NCBI RefSeq assembly: GCF_021869535.1
Contig: NW_026262668.1
Location: forward strand, 15,298,348-15,362,347
Source: Mytilus californianus
Taxonomy: Eukaryota; Mollusca; Bivalvia; Mytilida; Mytilidae
Length of the DNA stretch: 64,000 bases
Reading direction: 5' to 3'
The notes under the pieces: generated by a model
Seen by the model: only the letters and a program-made list of their open reading frames with translations
What the model was told of the DNA's origin: nothing
Database searches by the model: none
Translations under genes and position numbers: made by a program
Shown: in pieces, positions 35,559 through 46,187 of the stretch
How the letters are laid out: the number at the start of each line of letters is the position of its first letter
Position numbering within the stretch: position 1 is the first letter of the stretch

Positions 35559-35825
35559 AAACACGATGTTCAACATTCAGCATTGAAGAAGTGACTAGTA
35601 TGCTGGAGTTTCTCATTGACAACATATTGGTTGAAATCGGAGGAAGCATTTTTCAGCAGGTTGTAGGCATTCCTATGGAAACCAACCTTATGCATCTTTC
35701 CTTGCAGACATTTTCTTATTTCCAGTCGGAGTTCATGTAGACACTTGTAAAAACAAGAATATCAAAGAAGCTAAATAATTTATTTATTGATGATGTTCTT
35801 TCCATTAGCATTAAAAACCTTGTAT
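35559..35825 (+). pseudogene. reverse-transcriptase palm fragment of a retroelement
   Basis: Starting at 35561 the frame gives TRCSTFSIEEVTSMLEFLID, then NILVEIGGSIFQQVVGIPME. The frame then breaks, ADIFLF appears in another frame near 35704, and FIDDVLSISIKN appears near 35778. These match in order the pattern I recall for one retroelement group: MLEFLIDNIFV..GG..FQQ..GIPMGTN, ADLFLY, then YIDDVLSLNN, the last holding the catalytic YxDD aspartates. Stops (for example TAG after SEFM) and at least two frameshifts make it non-functional. It is probably the same family as the C-terminal pieces at 26130 and 40236; that link rests on recalled full-length relatives. Confidence 0.7.
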
Positions 35826-35829
35826 TTAT

Positions 35830-36059
35830 ATTTCACTTAATTTGTACTTTATCGAGAAAGTGTATATGTCATTATGTTTTACTATACTGTACAATCAACC
35901 ACAAACACTTTTTGTTGGTGTCTTTGTTATATTTATTTGTATGTTTGTTTTGGATTTTTTAATTAGTCAGTTATATTAAATCTATGATGTATGTTTACAC
36001 AATTTTTGCTACTGGATTCTAGTTATTGTCAGTTTGGCTAATGATGTCTTGCTCACACA
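35830..36059. other. AT-rich spacer
   Basis: Nothing recognised. It may include decayed sequence from the neighbouring retroelement. Confidence 0.4.
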
Positions 36060-36305
36060 ATTTTTTCAATATGACAGAACCATACAGTTGCCATACAAGT
36101 GGGAGGTTTGTCTAGTTATAAAACCTGGTTTAACCAACCATTTCTTCGGAAAATAGCTGTACCATGTCAGGAATAATTTTATATGACGGTTGTTTTCAAG
36201 CAGTTCCGTTGGTTGATATAGTCGACCGTTTCCTTTTTTCAGGTTTTATGACTTCCTCCTATTTGAATTTAACTTGGAGTTCGGTATTTTTGTTAATACA
36301 TTTTT
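36060..36305 (-). repeat. dispersed repeat family C, copy 4 (inverted)
   Basis: AAGTGGGAGGTTTGTCTAGT, TATAAAACCTGGTTTAACCA, TAGCTGTACCATGTCAGGAA, GACGGTTGTTTTCAAGCAG, TTGATATAGTCGACCGTTTC, TTGGAGTTCGGTATTTTTGT. It contains a TTGATATAGTC..TTTCAGGTTTTATG block also seen at 56205. Confidence 0.7.
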
Positions 36306-36309
36306 TAGT

Positions 36310-37425
36310 CTTTTAATTATTTTCATATTTCATACTTTGTTTCATCTGGTTAAATAACATCGTACTGCAATGCATACAATTTTTCTTTTGAAGGTTTAAT
36401 ATTAAAAGTTATAAAAAGTGCACTTCTATAAGCAAATTAACAGGTGTGGCAAAAAGTGGGAGTGAGACGAATATCCCTACCACACAGGTAGAAATTAAGG
36501 TGTTTAACGAGTCAATTGGTTAAATACATTCATTTTATTAAATAAGTGAAATCAATTGTGAATATTTGATACAAAATGATTTTGTACCTAATAGAAGCGT
36601 TTCCAAACGTTTGAAGTTGTTTAGAAATTTAATATGAACATCGTTTAAAAACTCGTTTTTGGTTCTGTCCCTTTTTAGGACCAAAACGCATGATCAAATC
36701 TGAGTCTGTTATACTCTTTTAGCATTTAATGTTGCCATTATTTCGAATTTAATTTCAGTTTTGTCTTCTTTAGCCTAGAATTGTTGAGATGAATAGAATT
36801 TTGTTTTGTCATACTGTACTGTATTCACATGTACATATACTTTATATCAAAATTCAAATTCGAATTATCACCATAACATACAATAATAAAGTAATGGAAT
36901 TACTTTCTAAATAATTTGAAGGTTGTTCACGGATAAGGGGTTTCATAGTATATAAATATAAACACAATTTTTAAGTACAATAGAGGTGTCATTGGCCGAG
37001 CAAAAATAGATAAATGACAAAAAAGAAGTTATAAGAATTACAAATATACTAGAATAATTTTAAATATTTGAATACTGACTATCCGGAATAAAAATAAATA
37101 TCACTGATCTCATTAATATAATCAAAAACAAACACTGTCAAACTTTAGATAATCAGAGAGAACATGTTTCGAACATTCATTAAGATATAGTTTTTCTTTT
37201 TTTTTTTTAAATAATTGAAATGTAGCACGTCAGTATTTCTTAAAATCCGCTTGCGGTTATCAAACATTATTAGATTAGTGCTACAAAGAACATTATATAT
37301 TAAGCAACACGAAAACCACCAAAAAGCAGGACCAGATCAAATGGTCTTGAATGGTTAACAGCTCTTGCTGTAGTAGCAGCATTCATCGTGTTGCTCGTAA
37401 TAGTTGAAAATCCGAATATGTTTTT
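36310..37425. other. AT-rich non-coding stretch
   Basis: Nothing recognised. Confidence 0.5.
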
Positions 37426-37429
37426 TTTA

Positions 37430-38510
37430 AATAAAAATGTAATAATTTATACCTTAAAATGACGATGATACAAAGTCGGCTTGTTATGTTATCACTAAAA
37501 TGTGCCTGATTGATCTGTTTTCTACAAAATTGTATGTTGGATAAGCACTAGACTCATTTTAAAATGATTCGGAATTTATTTTAGTTGGTCAACTGCCAGT
37601 ATTCTTTTCGTCATCATATACAACAAATTTGCGGGGAAACCATATGATGCTCCTTCCTATATTTTACGGAAAGAACCGAAACAAACTATACCGGAAAAGA
37701 TTTCTGCGCAAATGAGGGAAACTGAGGAATAAAAAATGGTCGATTTTTGATTCATCAGTATATTGATTTTTGTTTTTATTGAATTTTCTAGTGTAAATGA
37801 GGACTTTGTCTTCATAATATGAGGCAGATGTTGCCTGTGAAAGGGGACTAAGTCCGTATAATTTTTTTTTTCTTCAAATTTAAGCATATTTTAACTTCAG
37901 AATCAGTTGAAAAAGAAACGGGAGTACGGAAACGTTTCAGATGTTGGTCCTGTTATTAGCGATTTTATTTTTGGCGTCATTTTTAATGTAAAAAAGGTAA
38001 TGTTTTTTTTTCATATCAAAGAATTCTTAGAATAAAATTGTTATAACTTATATATTTTAACGACGAAGATACCATGTCGGATTGTTATTCTTATCAGATA
38101 CTGAAATCTGACTGGTTGATAAGGTGAGTTTCCCAAGAACACATTTTGTTTGCTATAAAATCGTATGTTGATGAGATTCAGACTTATTTTGAAATGTAAG
38201 GAATTTATTTTGATTGTTGAACTGGCACTCTTCTTTCGGTAATCAAAAACAACAAATTTGCGGGAAACAATATGATGCTCCATCCTATATTTTACTCAAA
38301 GTCCCGTGACAAACGAGGCCGGAAGAAACAAAGAAATTTCTTCGCAGATACGGGAAACTGAAAAAGTTAGAAAAAAAGATTACGATTTTGAGTTTATTAG
38401 TATTAAATTCTTTTTTTTCATTTTATTGATTTTTCTACTGTTATAGAGGACTTCGTTCCCATATTAATGCTTGTTCGATGGGATAGGTGGTATCAACATT
38501 GTAGTTTTAA
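37430..38510. repeat. old tandem duplication, 628-bp offset
   Basis: Two diverged copies in direct order. Shared landmarks are GACGATGATAC/GACGAAGATAC; TTGTATGTTGGATAAG/TCGTATGTTGATGAG; GGAATTTATTTTAGTTG/GGAATTTATTTTGATTG; ACAACAAATTTGCGGGRAA; TATGATGCTCC.TCCTATATT; GGGAAACTGA; and TTTTATTGA.TTTTCTA. The GATGCTCC landmark is at 37646 and 38274. Neither copy has a long frame; frames at 37657-37887 and 38041-38283 sit in different parts of the unit and do not correspond. Confidence 0.75.
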
Positions 38511-38669
38511 ATTATTCAATCAATAGAAATAATTTGTAAAACATAACTTAAAGTTAAAGGATATTGCTAGCTTCTTTTTGAAAAGCCATTGTATGACGTA
38601 TGCGTCAAACATATAAAAAGAAAATGGCGTGGAGAGGAACACAGTTAGATCGAACAGGAATGCTGACTG

Positions 38670-38960
38670 TCTGTTGATTAATGTGTCCTACAATCCTAAC
38701 AAATATGTTGTCAATCAAATGTTCAAGCATCTTTATGGTGTTAAATATAATAGGTATAAATGTCAAAATATGGGGTACAGCAGTCAAAACAGTGTTATAA
38801 TCTTAATCACTAAAAACAAATAACTATTTCAACGAAGAAAAAACAAAAGGTCATATAGACACTCTACAGACAAAGTACATAAGCAAAAATGAAAGACAAG
38901 AATACAAAAATGACCATAGCACAATAACATAATGGCGGGATGTATAAATACCTAGCCACG
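38670..38960 (+). repeat. dispersed repeat family I, copy 1
   Basis: AATAGGTATAAATGTCAAAA, TACAGCAGTCAAAACAGTGT, AAAACAAATAACTATTTCAA, AGACACTCTACAGACAAAGT and ACATAAGCAAAAATGAAAGA align with 41097-41283. At 41 kb this block directly follows family C, so C and I look like parts of one longer repeat (over 500 bp). Confidence 0.75.
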
Positions 38961-38964
38961 CCAA

Positions 38965-40139
38965 AAGTATATTACACAAAGACAAATAAAAAGAACATCA
39001 TAACACGTAATTAAGATGATAAACAACGTCAGTACCTAAAATCTATACTTCAAGACCATAACAATTCCCGTAGTATTATTATTATTGGTGTCGTCTAACC
39101 TACGACAGCACAGTCATTCATTTAATCTTCAATCCGTTTTATCGACACATACCGACAAAAAAAAAGGTTTACGCTTAACATTATTGCCGGTTTACAATTT
39201 AGATCATCGTACTTGAAAACGGTAGTAATTTTTTTTTTCTACCATAGGCGACAATACCCCCAATTTCCTAATTTGCTAATATTATTTTGTTCCAGAAATT
39301 TAAATCATTTCCTATTAATCTTGTTTCTAGTGTCCATAACATTCAGTAGTCTTTTCAAATAATTCTCCAAAACATCCCATGTGTTTCAAAATTTATAATG
39401 TAAATATATACGATGCTATTGTTTATTAATAAATAAATAGATATGGTAGACTTATACATCTAATCACAGCGCTTCAGCGTTTACTTCTTTGACTTAAGTA
39501 GGGTACATAAAATGTTCCCTTTACTCCAAGTGAAGTAAGTTATTTATTTAAATTACTAGTGAATTAAATATGCAAATAGCGAAACTAAACATTTTCAGGA
39601 AAATAACTTCAAGTACTTGTATACTAAGATACCAGACTGTATTTAATTTATTTATATAACATAAATAACAATCCATTAATGTTTAGTTTAGATATATTAG
39701 ATAATCCACTTCCAAGAGATAATCCTAGTTTCAGTGAGTGCTTATCAGTAAGTCATATATCCAAATGATCGTGAAATTAAGGATACCACTGGGACAAAAA
39801 GGTATTCGTTACAATCTATTAGTATTCTAGAGCTGACACAGTGCTGTAGATAACTAGTTATATGTACTAAGATATATACAAAACGCCATGTTTCAGTTTT
39901 CCTAGTGTCAACTTTTTTATTGTTGATTAGTAGCATAATTCAACATATCCAAGAGAATGGTGTTAACGTATCTCATTTGATATGATTTAAAACTTTTAAG
40001 CAACAAGGGTATGGGTAATTTGTTTGTAAGTGATATAAGCAAAATAGGTGGAATCTGGTCGCCAATGAGACAGTAACGACACTATTTATGTTAACAAAGT
40101 TGGACATCTTGAGATCACCAAATTGCCTTAATGCAAAAA
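38965..40139. other. AT-rich non-coding stretch
   Basis: No gene recognised. A decayed A-type fragment, GGTCGCCAATGAGACAGTAA, lies near 40059. Confidence 0.45.
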
Positions 40140-40225
40140 CTGCTCAAGTCTTTTGTAGACGAAACGCGCGTCTGGCGTAAATATAAAATTTCAATCCTGG
40201 TATCTATGATGAGTTTATTTTCAAA
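40140..40225 (+). repeat. SINE-like family D, copy 5
   Basis: TCTTTTGTAGACGAAACGCG, CGTCTGGCGTAAATATAAAA, TTTCAATCCTGGTATCTATG, ATGAGTTTATT. It ends about 10 bp before the retroelement remnant at 40236. Confidence 0.8.
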
Positions 40226-40235
40226 TAACGTTATG

Positions 40236-40484
40236 AGGCAGAACGATTGAAATCGACACCACAAAAGTTTTACGGTCGCCATAACGAATTGGTTGACAGA
40301 TACGAAGTGTCTATGTCTAAACTCACAAAAGATATGTTTCGCGATTTTAGATCCCAGAATAGTCGTCTGATCCGTACATTCATCGATTGTATCTTTCTTC
40401 TGATTGTGACAGTTTAAGTTTGGATTTCAAAGGCGAATGACGCATGCATAGCAGGAGACACTTGCCCTGTTGACGCACCAAATA
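40236..40484 (+). pseudogene. reverse-transcriptase element (family R), C-terminal remnant 2
   Basis: Frame from about 40241: ERLKSTPQKFYGRHNELVDR, then YEVSMSKLTKDMFRDF, reading on to a TAA near 40413. The KFYGRHNELVDRY..S.S.. segment matches the closing part of the 26409 remnant (KLYERHHDLFDRYGIVVSQM). After the stop, GACGCATGCATAGCAGGAGA and GACGCACC resemble the family 3' region. Upstream coding sequence is absent, as expected for a 5'-truncated copy. Confidence 0.65.
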
Positions 40485-40590
40485 AACATAACTCTGTTTA
40501 AATTTCGTTGGTCCGATGCGCTTTTTTGGATTTATCTTCATCAGAAACTCTCGAACCTAAAGTTCTCAAATGCGTTTGAAGTTCATGCGA
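40485..40590 (+). repeat. dispersed repeat family E, copy 2 (partial)
   Basis: GATGCGCTTTTTTGGATTTA then TCTTCATCAGAAACTCTCGA, the core of the family seen at 44095. Confidence 0.6.
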
Positions 40591-40732
40591 TTTCCTTACT
40601 ATCTCTTGTTTGTTACTTTGATTTGTATATTGTAAATGGATTTACGATATTTGGATACCAATGTAAATTAAATGTACTATTGTACAATAGACTAGATCAA
40701 TCTTTGTTTGACAAGATCTGACTAAATCGTCT

Positions 40733-41285
40733 AAAAAGTAAAATAACAAAAAAACCGAACTCCATGGAAAATTCAAAACGGAAAGTCCTTTATCGAATGG
40801 CACAATCAAAAGCCCAAACACATCAAACGAATGGAAAACAACTGTCGTATTCCTGACTTGGTGTAGGCATTTCAAAGCGGAAAGTTCTTTAACAAATGGC
40901 AAAATCAAAAGCTCAAACACATCAAACGAATGGATAACAACAGTCATATATTCCTGACTTGGTACAGGCATTTCCTTATGCAACAAATGGTGGATTAAAC
41001 CTTGTTTTATAGCTGGATTATCCTCTCACTTCTATGACAGTCTCATACAATTCCATTATTTTGAAAACAATGTGTGAGCAAAACATACAGACATAATAGG
41101 TAAAAATGTCAAAACTTTGGAAACAGCAGTCAATATTGTGTTATATTCTTAATCACATAAAAACAAATAACTATTTCAAGAAAGAAAAACAAAATATCAT
41201 AAAGACACTCTAGAGACAAAGTACATAAGCAAAAATGAAAGACAAGAATACAAAAATTGACCATAGCTGTGAATAAATTAAGTAG
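40733..41285 (+). repeat. dispersed repeat families C + I with 99-bp internal duplication
   Basis: The first part (40733-41000) is family C and the last (41097-41283) is family I. Inside C, the block from AAAACGGAAAGTCCTTTATC to CTGACTTGGTGTAGGCATTT is followed by a second, slightly different copy; CATCAAACGAATGG sits at 40821 and 40920. The join region, CAATTCCATTATTTTGAAAA and CAATGTGTGAGCAAAACATA, is the middle part missing from shorter copies. The 114-codon minus-strand frame at 40642-40986 is the complement of this duplicated repeat. Confidence 0.85.
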
Positions 41286-41737
41286 AAATGGTCAAAAATA
41301 TAACACCATCAGTAAACTCTAAAACGACAAAAATATGAAAACAACATTAATATACTGCAGTTCATGACGCCATTGTTGTCTTCGGACAGGTATATAGATA
41401 TATTTGATGGGTTGGAATTGGTGTTTTCACTACTCAATCTCTTCTCTTTTCTGATCTCCATCAGAACAAGCACAGACCTTACAGATATTAAATATGAACA
41501 GTAATAACAAAATCAGAAAAGGCCTTTCAATAAATCCTGTCGGTGTAACATACATTGTGCAACCAAATCAACACAATTAAACAATACATGATCAAAGAAT
41601 GCTCGTAGTTACTAACCAAGTTCTCAATATATGACATTCCGATTTCGATTTTATGAATTAACTGCCCCGGTTGACCTGGGGTCATTTTGGTGAAACAGCG
41701 TCATAGAGTACATTATGATGTAAAGATTTTTGCTTTG

Positions 41738-41745
41738 TGACGTCA
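41738..41745. promoter_or_regulatory. palindromic CRE (TGACGTCA)
   Basis: Full TGACGTCA in TTGTGACGTCACATT, about 90-110 bp before the candidate exon at 41830. A second perfect CRE lies at 47738-47745. It is a motif match only. Confidence 0.25.
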
Positions 41746-41829
41746 CATTTTTCGGGAAAAGAATCAGATGGAAGATCATGTATTTCGTAAACACATATAA
41801 GATGACATGTATTTCATATCTGAATAAAA

Positions 41830-42017
41830 GAGCAGCATCAAAAACACAAACGTTCAACGGTCACATTATCCTCAGCTTCGACCATGTTTTAAAACAGTGC
41901 AAAGTGAGGGCCGATACAATGAGGGCAAGCTGTAACACAACGGAAGTAACCCTTGGTCTACAAGAATGGACAGATGGATTTGAATTTAAGGATGTTCGCT
42001 TCTCTGTTTCAAAATGA
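41830..42017 (+). CDS. candidate terminal exon of an unrecognised gene
   Basis: The open frame ends at TGA (42015-42017). From about 41850 it has protein-like composition: TFNGHIILSFDHVLKQCKVR, then ADTMRASCNTTEVTLGLQEW, then TDGFEFKDVRFSVSK. It has two cysteines, a possible N-glycosylation site (NTT), tryptophan, and GC near 44% against about 33% around it. The frame is also open upstream to 41730, but that part is AT-rich and looks non-coding; I place the exon start between 41829 and 41850 at one of several AGs, none with a strong pyrimidine tract. AATAAA follows at 42059-42064, 42 bp after the stop, as expected for a last exon. No upstream exon was found. The alternating hydrophobic pattern suggests a beta-rich secreted domain, but I do not recognise the family. 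Confidence 0.4.
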
Positions 42018-42069
42018 AAAGCTTTTTGAAAAAGACAGTTATAAATTGATAGTATGTAAATAAAATGAA

Positions 42070-44090
42070 ATTAAAAAGCAAAGATTAGTGATAGGTCCGT
42101 GTTTTTGAGATTATAATCAAAGTGACATTTTGTTGGGAAATGATTCTCTCTAAAAATAAATTTAATACATTTAGCATTGTCACCTTTTTTCCTTCAAAAA
42201 CTATGAAAAATGACCAAGGATTTTATAAAATCTTGAAAATGCCTTTTTAAACTATATGTAATAAAATTATGAAAAAAAAATTAGAGGTAAGCAAGCAAAA
42301 TATATATTGACACTACATGATAAGACTATAAGATAAACACATACAAGAAGACAAGTATTTCATATGTCAGTAATTCATAAAATATGCCATTGGGTAAGTA
42401 ACATATGTTTTTTTAATGGAGGATTCCGAATATCTGATAAAAAGTTTTAAAAAAACAAGCGTATCGAACATCTTTAAAACCTATGACCGTGGATCATCTG
42501 ATATGCTTTACAGCATTTTGAAAACAGTTTCCATCACAATGTAAATATACCATTGCTATTTGCATCAATACATGTTCTTTAGTTTTATAAGCAGTGGTTC
42601 GTGGACTTTTTATCGTCCTTCGTTTTTTTGGCATTGGGTTTTCAGTTTCTTTTCAACTTTGCTTTGAATGTTGGTATTTTCCACCTCTTTTTACATGCAA
42701 CATACAACAGTCATGGTATTTTGTGCCAGGTATCTGGTATTTTTATGACACACAATCAATAGTTATTAATTAGTATTTGCCTTATAATTAAAAGTATCAC
42801 AATGTCAAAAAGAAAATGTCATTTAAAAACGTTTATCATGGAAATATTTTACAAAACATTCAAAGCATTTTACTGACACAAAATGTTTATTGAGTTGGTT
42901 TTCCGATTCTAAATGTCCCAATAAGCGATAATTGGTAAATTACGCATTTAGTAAAACTAAATTTTAGTAAACCTATTTGACCTAAACAAAATTGAACAAA
43001 AGATTGTAAGAACTAACTATAAAACCGTGTAAAGTTTTCCCAATTACTTCCGGTACCCTTCGATGCTATAATTAAGTCTTCGAACAACCAGAATGCATGA
43101 AGAAATTTCTATAGAAAATCTAATAATCGGTCATGTCGAGATTTACGAAAAAGTTGACGGACCAAAACATGGAATATTCAACATTAATTTCTCAATAAAC
43201 CCCTTTTATTATGCTTTTTAGTCAGTTCTGTTTTTATTGCAGCCTTTGAGTTCATTAATTCAAGCCCACGGTTCCGCCATTCGAACTCAGGCCGTGTACA
43301 AATATCGCTATTTCCCCTCAATTACGAAGATAATTGAGCGATGAGTGCAAATCTCAAACTTGGTTTGAATACAAATTTATTTTATAGACACAAACCATTA
43401 GAAAGTATTAATGGCTTCCACAAAAACTGATCGAACAGAAAATGCTATAAAAGCTGAAAAGCGTAAAGACAAGAGGACCATAAAACCATGACGAAAATAT
43501 GCAACTTCATTACCAAATCGTTAGCAAATACTCTAATTCATTTATGTATGGTAGAATTATGTATAAACACATTGCCAAGCAGGCCTTTTATAACCGATTA
43601 TTAAATTAGTGTTTATAACAGGCTAATGCAAATCCGCAGATAATAGCATTTGCCTTTTTGTAAAAAAGCAGTTAATTTTGTCATTATAGCGAATAAGTTA
43701 ACAGACTGGAATAGGGATTATGGCAATAACAGGCACTTTTAAGCGTTTCAAAAAATGTATAAGATTTAATTGGTTTGTTAATTTTAAACAGTTGTTACTG
43801 TGCGTTCTACGGCCCAAAACTCATCACTGTGAAATTAAATGTCTTCTAAGATATTAGTACAGTATGAAAGATGCATTTAAGTTTACATTAATTATTTATT
43901 CCTGCAAAATTGCTTTTAAAAGAAGCAAGATGTCTCCAGATTTTACAGTTGATACGCATATACCGTAACTTATTGTTGTTTTCAGTTCTGACAAATTTAG
44001 AATTTAGAATATGATATGTATATTACCTAATTAATGTCAATATGTACTCTTATTATTATTGACTAAAATGAAAACAACAACATTTTATTA
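42070..44090. other. AT-rich stretch with one retroelement fragment
   Basis: Mostly featureless. A family R 3' fragment (TTTTTTGGCATTGGGTTTTC, TTTCAACTTTGCTTTGAATG) lies at about 42595-42675. Near 43260-43310, TTCGAACTCAGGC on the plus strand resembles a decayed B box, but no SINE body was seen. Confidence 0.45.
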
Positions 44091-44094
44091 ATTT

Positions 44095-44280
44095 TATGTG
44101 TTCGAAGCGCTTTTCTGGATTTACCTTCATCAGGAGCGCTAAAAACCGAATATTTGAAAGCCATGTATATATAAGGCCCAAAACAATTGAAGAGCATTAT
44201 GACAAAAAAAGGACCTTAGAAAAATAGCCAAATCCATTTAAGGTCACTTTGCATGAGGGAGTTAAAACTTCAGGTTCTAT
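44095..44280 (+). repeat. dispersed repeat family E, copy 3 (best preserved)
   Basis: TTCGAAGCGCTTTTCTGGAT, TTACCTTCATCAGGAGCGCT, AACCGAATATTTGAAAGCCA, GGACCTTAGAAAAATAGCCA, GTCACTTTGCATGAGGGAGT. The AGCGC blocks either side of the core can pair as a small hairpin. Confidence 0.7.
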
Positions 44281-44446
44281 ATAATTTCACTTTGAAAGTT
44301 TGTTTAAAAATCTTATAACTTTAACAATAGCGATATATCAAGGAATCTAATTTACGACCTTATTAATATAACAAGGAGTGGCTCAGCCCAAGGCAAACAC
44401 CTTTCTTCTATATTAAGATTAGTTAATATTCCTGTTATTACCAGTC

Positions 44447-44792
44447 TTCGAGGGTCTGTGGTTTAGGTAGTTCATCTACAATGACAACTGGACCGTCAAC
44501 TCTGAGGTTTGGAATTTAAATCCCTCTCTCATTGTTAGTTGCGTTCGACCCCGATGTTAATTAGCAGGGATTGCCAGTTTTCCTACCAAAGGTCGGTGGT
44601 TGTCCTGGGCTGTCTCTACCAAAGGTCGGTGGTTGCCCAGGGCTGTCTATACCAAAGGTCGGTGGTTGTCCGGGGCTGTCTATACCAAAGGTCGGTGGTT
44701 GTACGGGGCTTTCTCTACCAATACACTTTTGCAGCTATGATAAAGCCAAGAGCGCTGAAAGTGGGGTTTAACACAACATACAAACAAACAAG
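44447..44792 (+). repeat. tRNA-like SINE with expanded internal repeat
   Basis: The head resembles a tRNA: GTGGTTTAGGTAGTTCATC fits an A box region, and GGTTTGGAATTTAAATCCC, about 50 bp on, fits a decayed B box (GGTTCGAATCC). The body then reads GTTAGTTGCGTTCGACCCCG, TTAATTAGCAGGGATTGCCA and a 33-bp unit repeated four times. It ends AGCGCTGAAAGTGGGGTTTA, ACACAACATA and a CAAA-repeat tail (44781-44792). Head, body and simple-repeat tail in this order are the layout of a tRNA-derived SINE. The frames of 99 and 66 codons across it are made by the 33-bp repeats (33 being a multiple of three) and are not proteins. Confidence 0.7.
44584..44715. repeat. 33-bp tandem repeat, 4 copies, inside the SINE
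   Basis: Unit TACCAAAGGTCGGTGGTTGT followed by CCTGGGCTGTCTC, with starts at exactly 44584, 44617, 44650 and 44683; a fifth unit begins TACCAATAC. Copies differ at only a few positions. Confidence 0.95.
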
Positions 44793-44799
44793 CCAGTTC

Positions 44800-45480
44800 T
44801 CGAGTTTACAATCAGTTAGAAGTCTCGCCTGGTTTTAAATGATTGAAGAAAATAGTACAAGGCTATGTTAGGGCTGCATTGAACATACTAGTAAGTGAAA
44901 CTTGCTAGGTTTTTATTTGTAGCCAAACGACATACTTCCATGTTGTTAATAGTATTTTCCCCAATATTTGCTTTGTTTACCAACACTGATTTGTTAACTT
45001 ACTTTCATAATTATAATAATAATAAGTAAAATTCCATTTTCGTTCCAAATTCCTACAGATGCACTTTATTATTCATTTTGTCCCTTTCGGTTTGAGCGAT
45101 CAGTATCGTATTATTATTTTCACCGCTTTTAGTGAAATAGTAGTCCCCATCTACAATGAACCAAAGGCACTATATATAGATGTTAAATTTTAAATATAAA
45201 CGTAAATATTTCAGTTGTAAAATTCTGTATTTTGTATCGTGATTATTAAGCTACATTTGGGATTTTAACACTTTTGTTTTTATGTATTCAATATTTCCAA
45301 CATTTATTCTAGAGAATACCTGATGAGGGTTATATCAAAAAAAGTATGATGTGCTAGCTTAAAGTAATATTGAACATGTAGAGTTATATTACTATATTTA
45401 AATTTATTTTCATAATTTATTGTTTTTCTTTCTTCCTTTGCTACATTATTATAGTTCAGTACATTGTGATATATTCATAG
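44800..45480. other. AT-rich non-coding stretch
   Basis: Nothing recognised. Confidence 0.5.
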
Positions 45481-45486
45481 ATATAA

Positions 45487-45785
45487 GAAGATGTGGTATG
45501 AGTGCCAATGAGACAACTCTCCATCCAAGTCAAAATTTATAAAAGTAAACCAATATAAGTCAAAGTACGGTCTTCGACACGGAGCCTTGGCTCACACCGA
45601 ACAGTAAGCTATAAAGGGCCCCAAAAAGTACTAGTGTAAAACCATTCAAACGGGAAAACCAACGGTCTAATCTATATAAAAAACGAGAAAGACTTATGAA
45701 CCACATCAACAAACGGCAACTACTGAACATCAGATTCCTGACTTTGGACAGGTGCAAACAATTGTAGCGGGTTTAAACGTTTTAA
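45487..45785 (+). repeat. dispersed repeat family A, copy 2 (full length)
   Basis: Begins AAGATGTGGTATGAGTGCCA and ATGAGACAACTCTCC; continues CAAAGTACGGTCTTCGACAC, GGAGCCTTGGCTCACACCGA, AAGCTATAAAGGGCCCC, AAACGGGAAAACCAACGGTC and AAAAACGAGAAAGACTTATG; ends CCTGACTTTGGACAGGTGCA and GCGGGTTTAAAC. Both ends agree with the inverted copy at 48347-48652, which fixes a length near 300 bp. The 65-codon minus-strand frame (45560-45757) lies wholly inside and is not a gene. Confidence 0.85.
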
Positions 45786-45830
45786 TGGTACCAAACCGTC
45801 ACCCTTATCTTAAACAATAGTGTAAACAGC

Positions 45831-46187
45831 ATGTTTACGTCTATTGAAACACGTTACGTCAACAAGATTGGCAATATCTTTTCGAGGGGTAACAATCTGC
45901 TCGATCATCCTCTGAGCTATGTGTTATTTGATTTATTTAGTTTAAACATATTTTATTCGCTAAATATCAGCAAAATGGATGAGACACAAGTAAATCATAC
46001 TTATGCAGTCTTCTCCATATTACAATACAAGTATATATACAATAATAACATGATGAGCATGCATGTAAAGCTAACAAATTCATTAAATATTATACGAACT
46101 ATAAATAAAACGAAGAAAAAAACAAGAAGAATGGAAAAGGAGGAAAGGAAAAAGAAGCAAATCATATTTTCTATGATGATGACTTAG
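45831..46187 (+). other. 118-codon frame, doubtful
   Basis: Begins MFTSIETRYVNKIGNIF and ends in a lysine/arginine-rich tail (KTKKKTRRMEKEERKKKQII). Composition follows the AT-rich DNA (N, K, I, Y, M). It starts at ATG with a weak context and has no recognisable domain. I list it because it is one of the longest frames in the window, but think it is chance. Confidence 0.12.

Noticed and set aside
40642-40986. 114-codon minus-strand frame
   Set aside because: It is the complement of a duplicated family C repeat also present at five other sites.
44539-44838. 99-codon plus-strand frame with repeated YQRSVV..GCL units
   Set aside because: It is produced by a 33-bp tandem repeat inside a SINE; the repeat being a multiple of three keeps the frame open.
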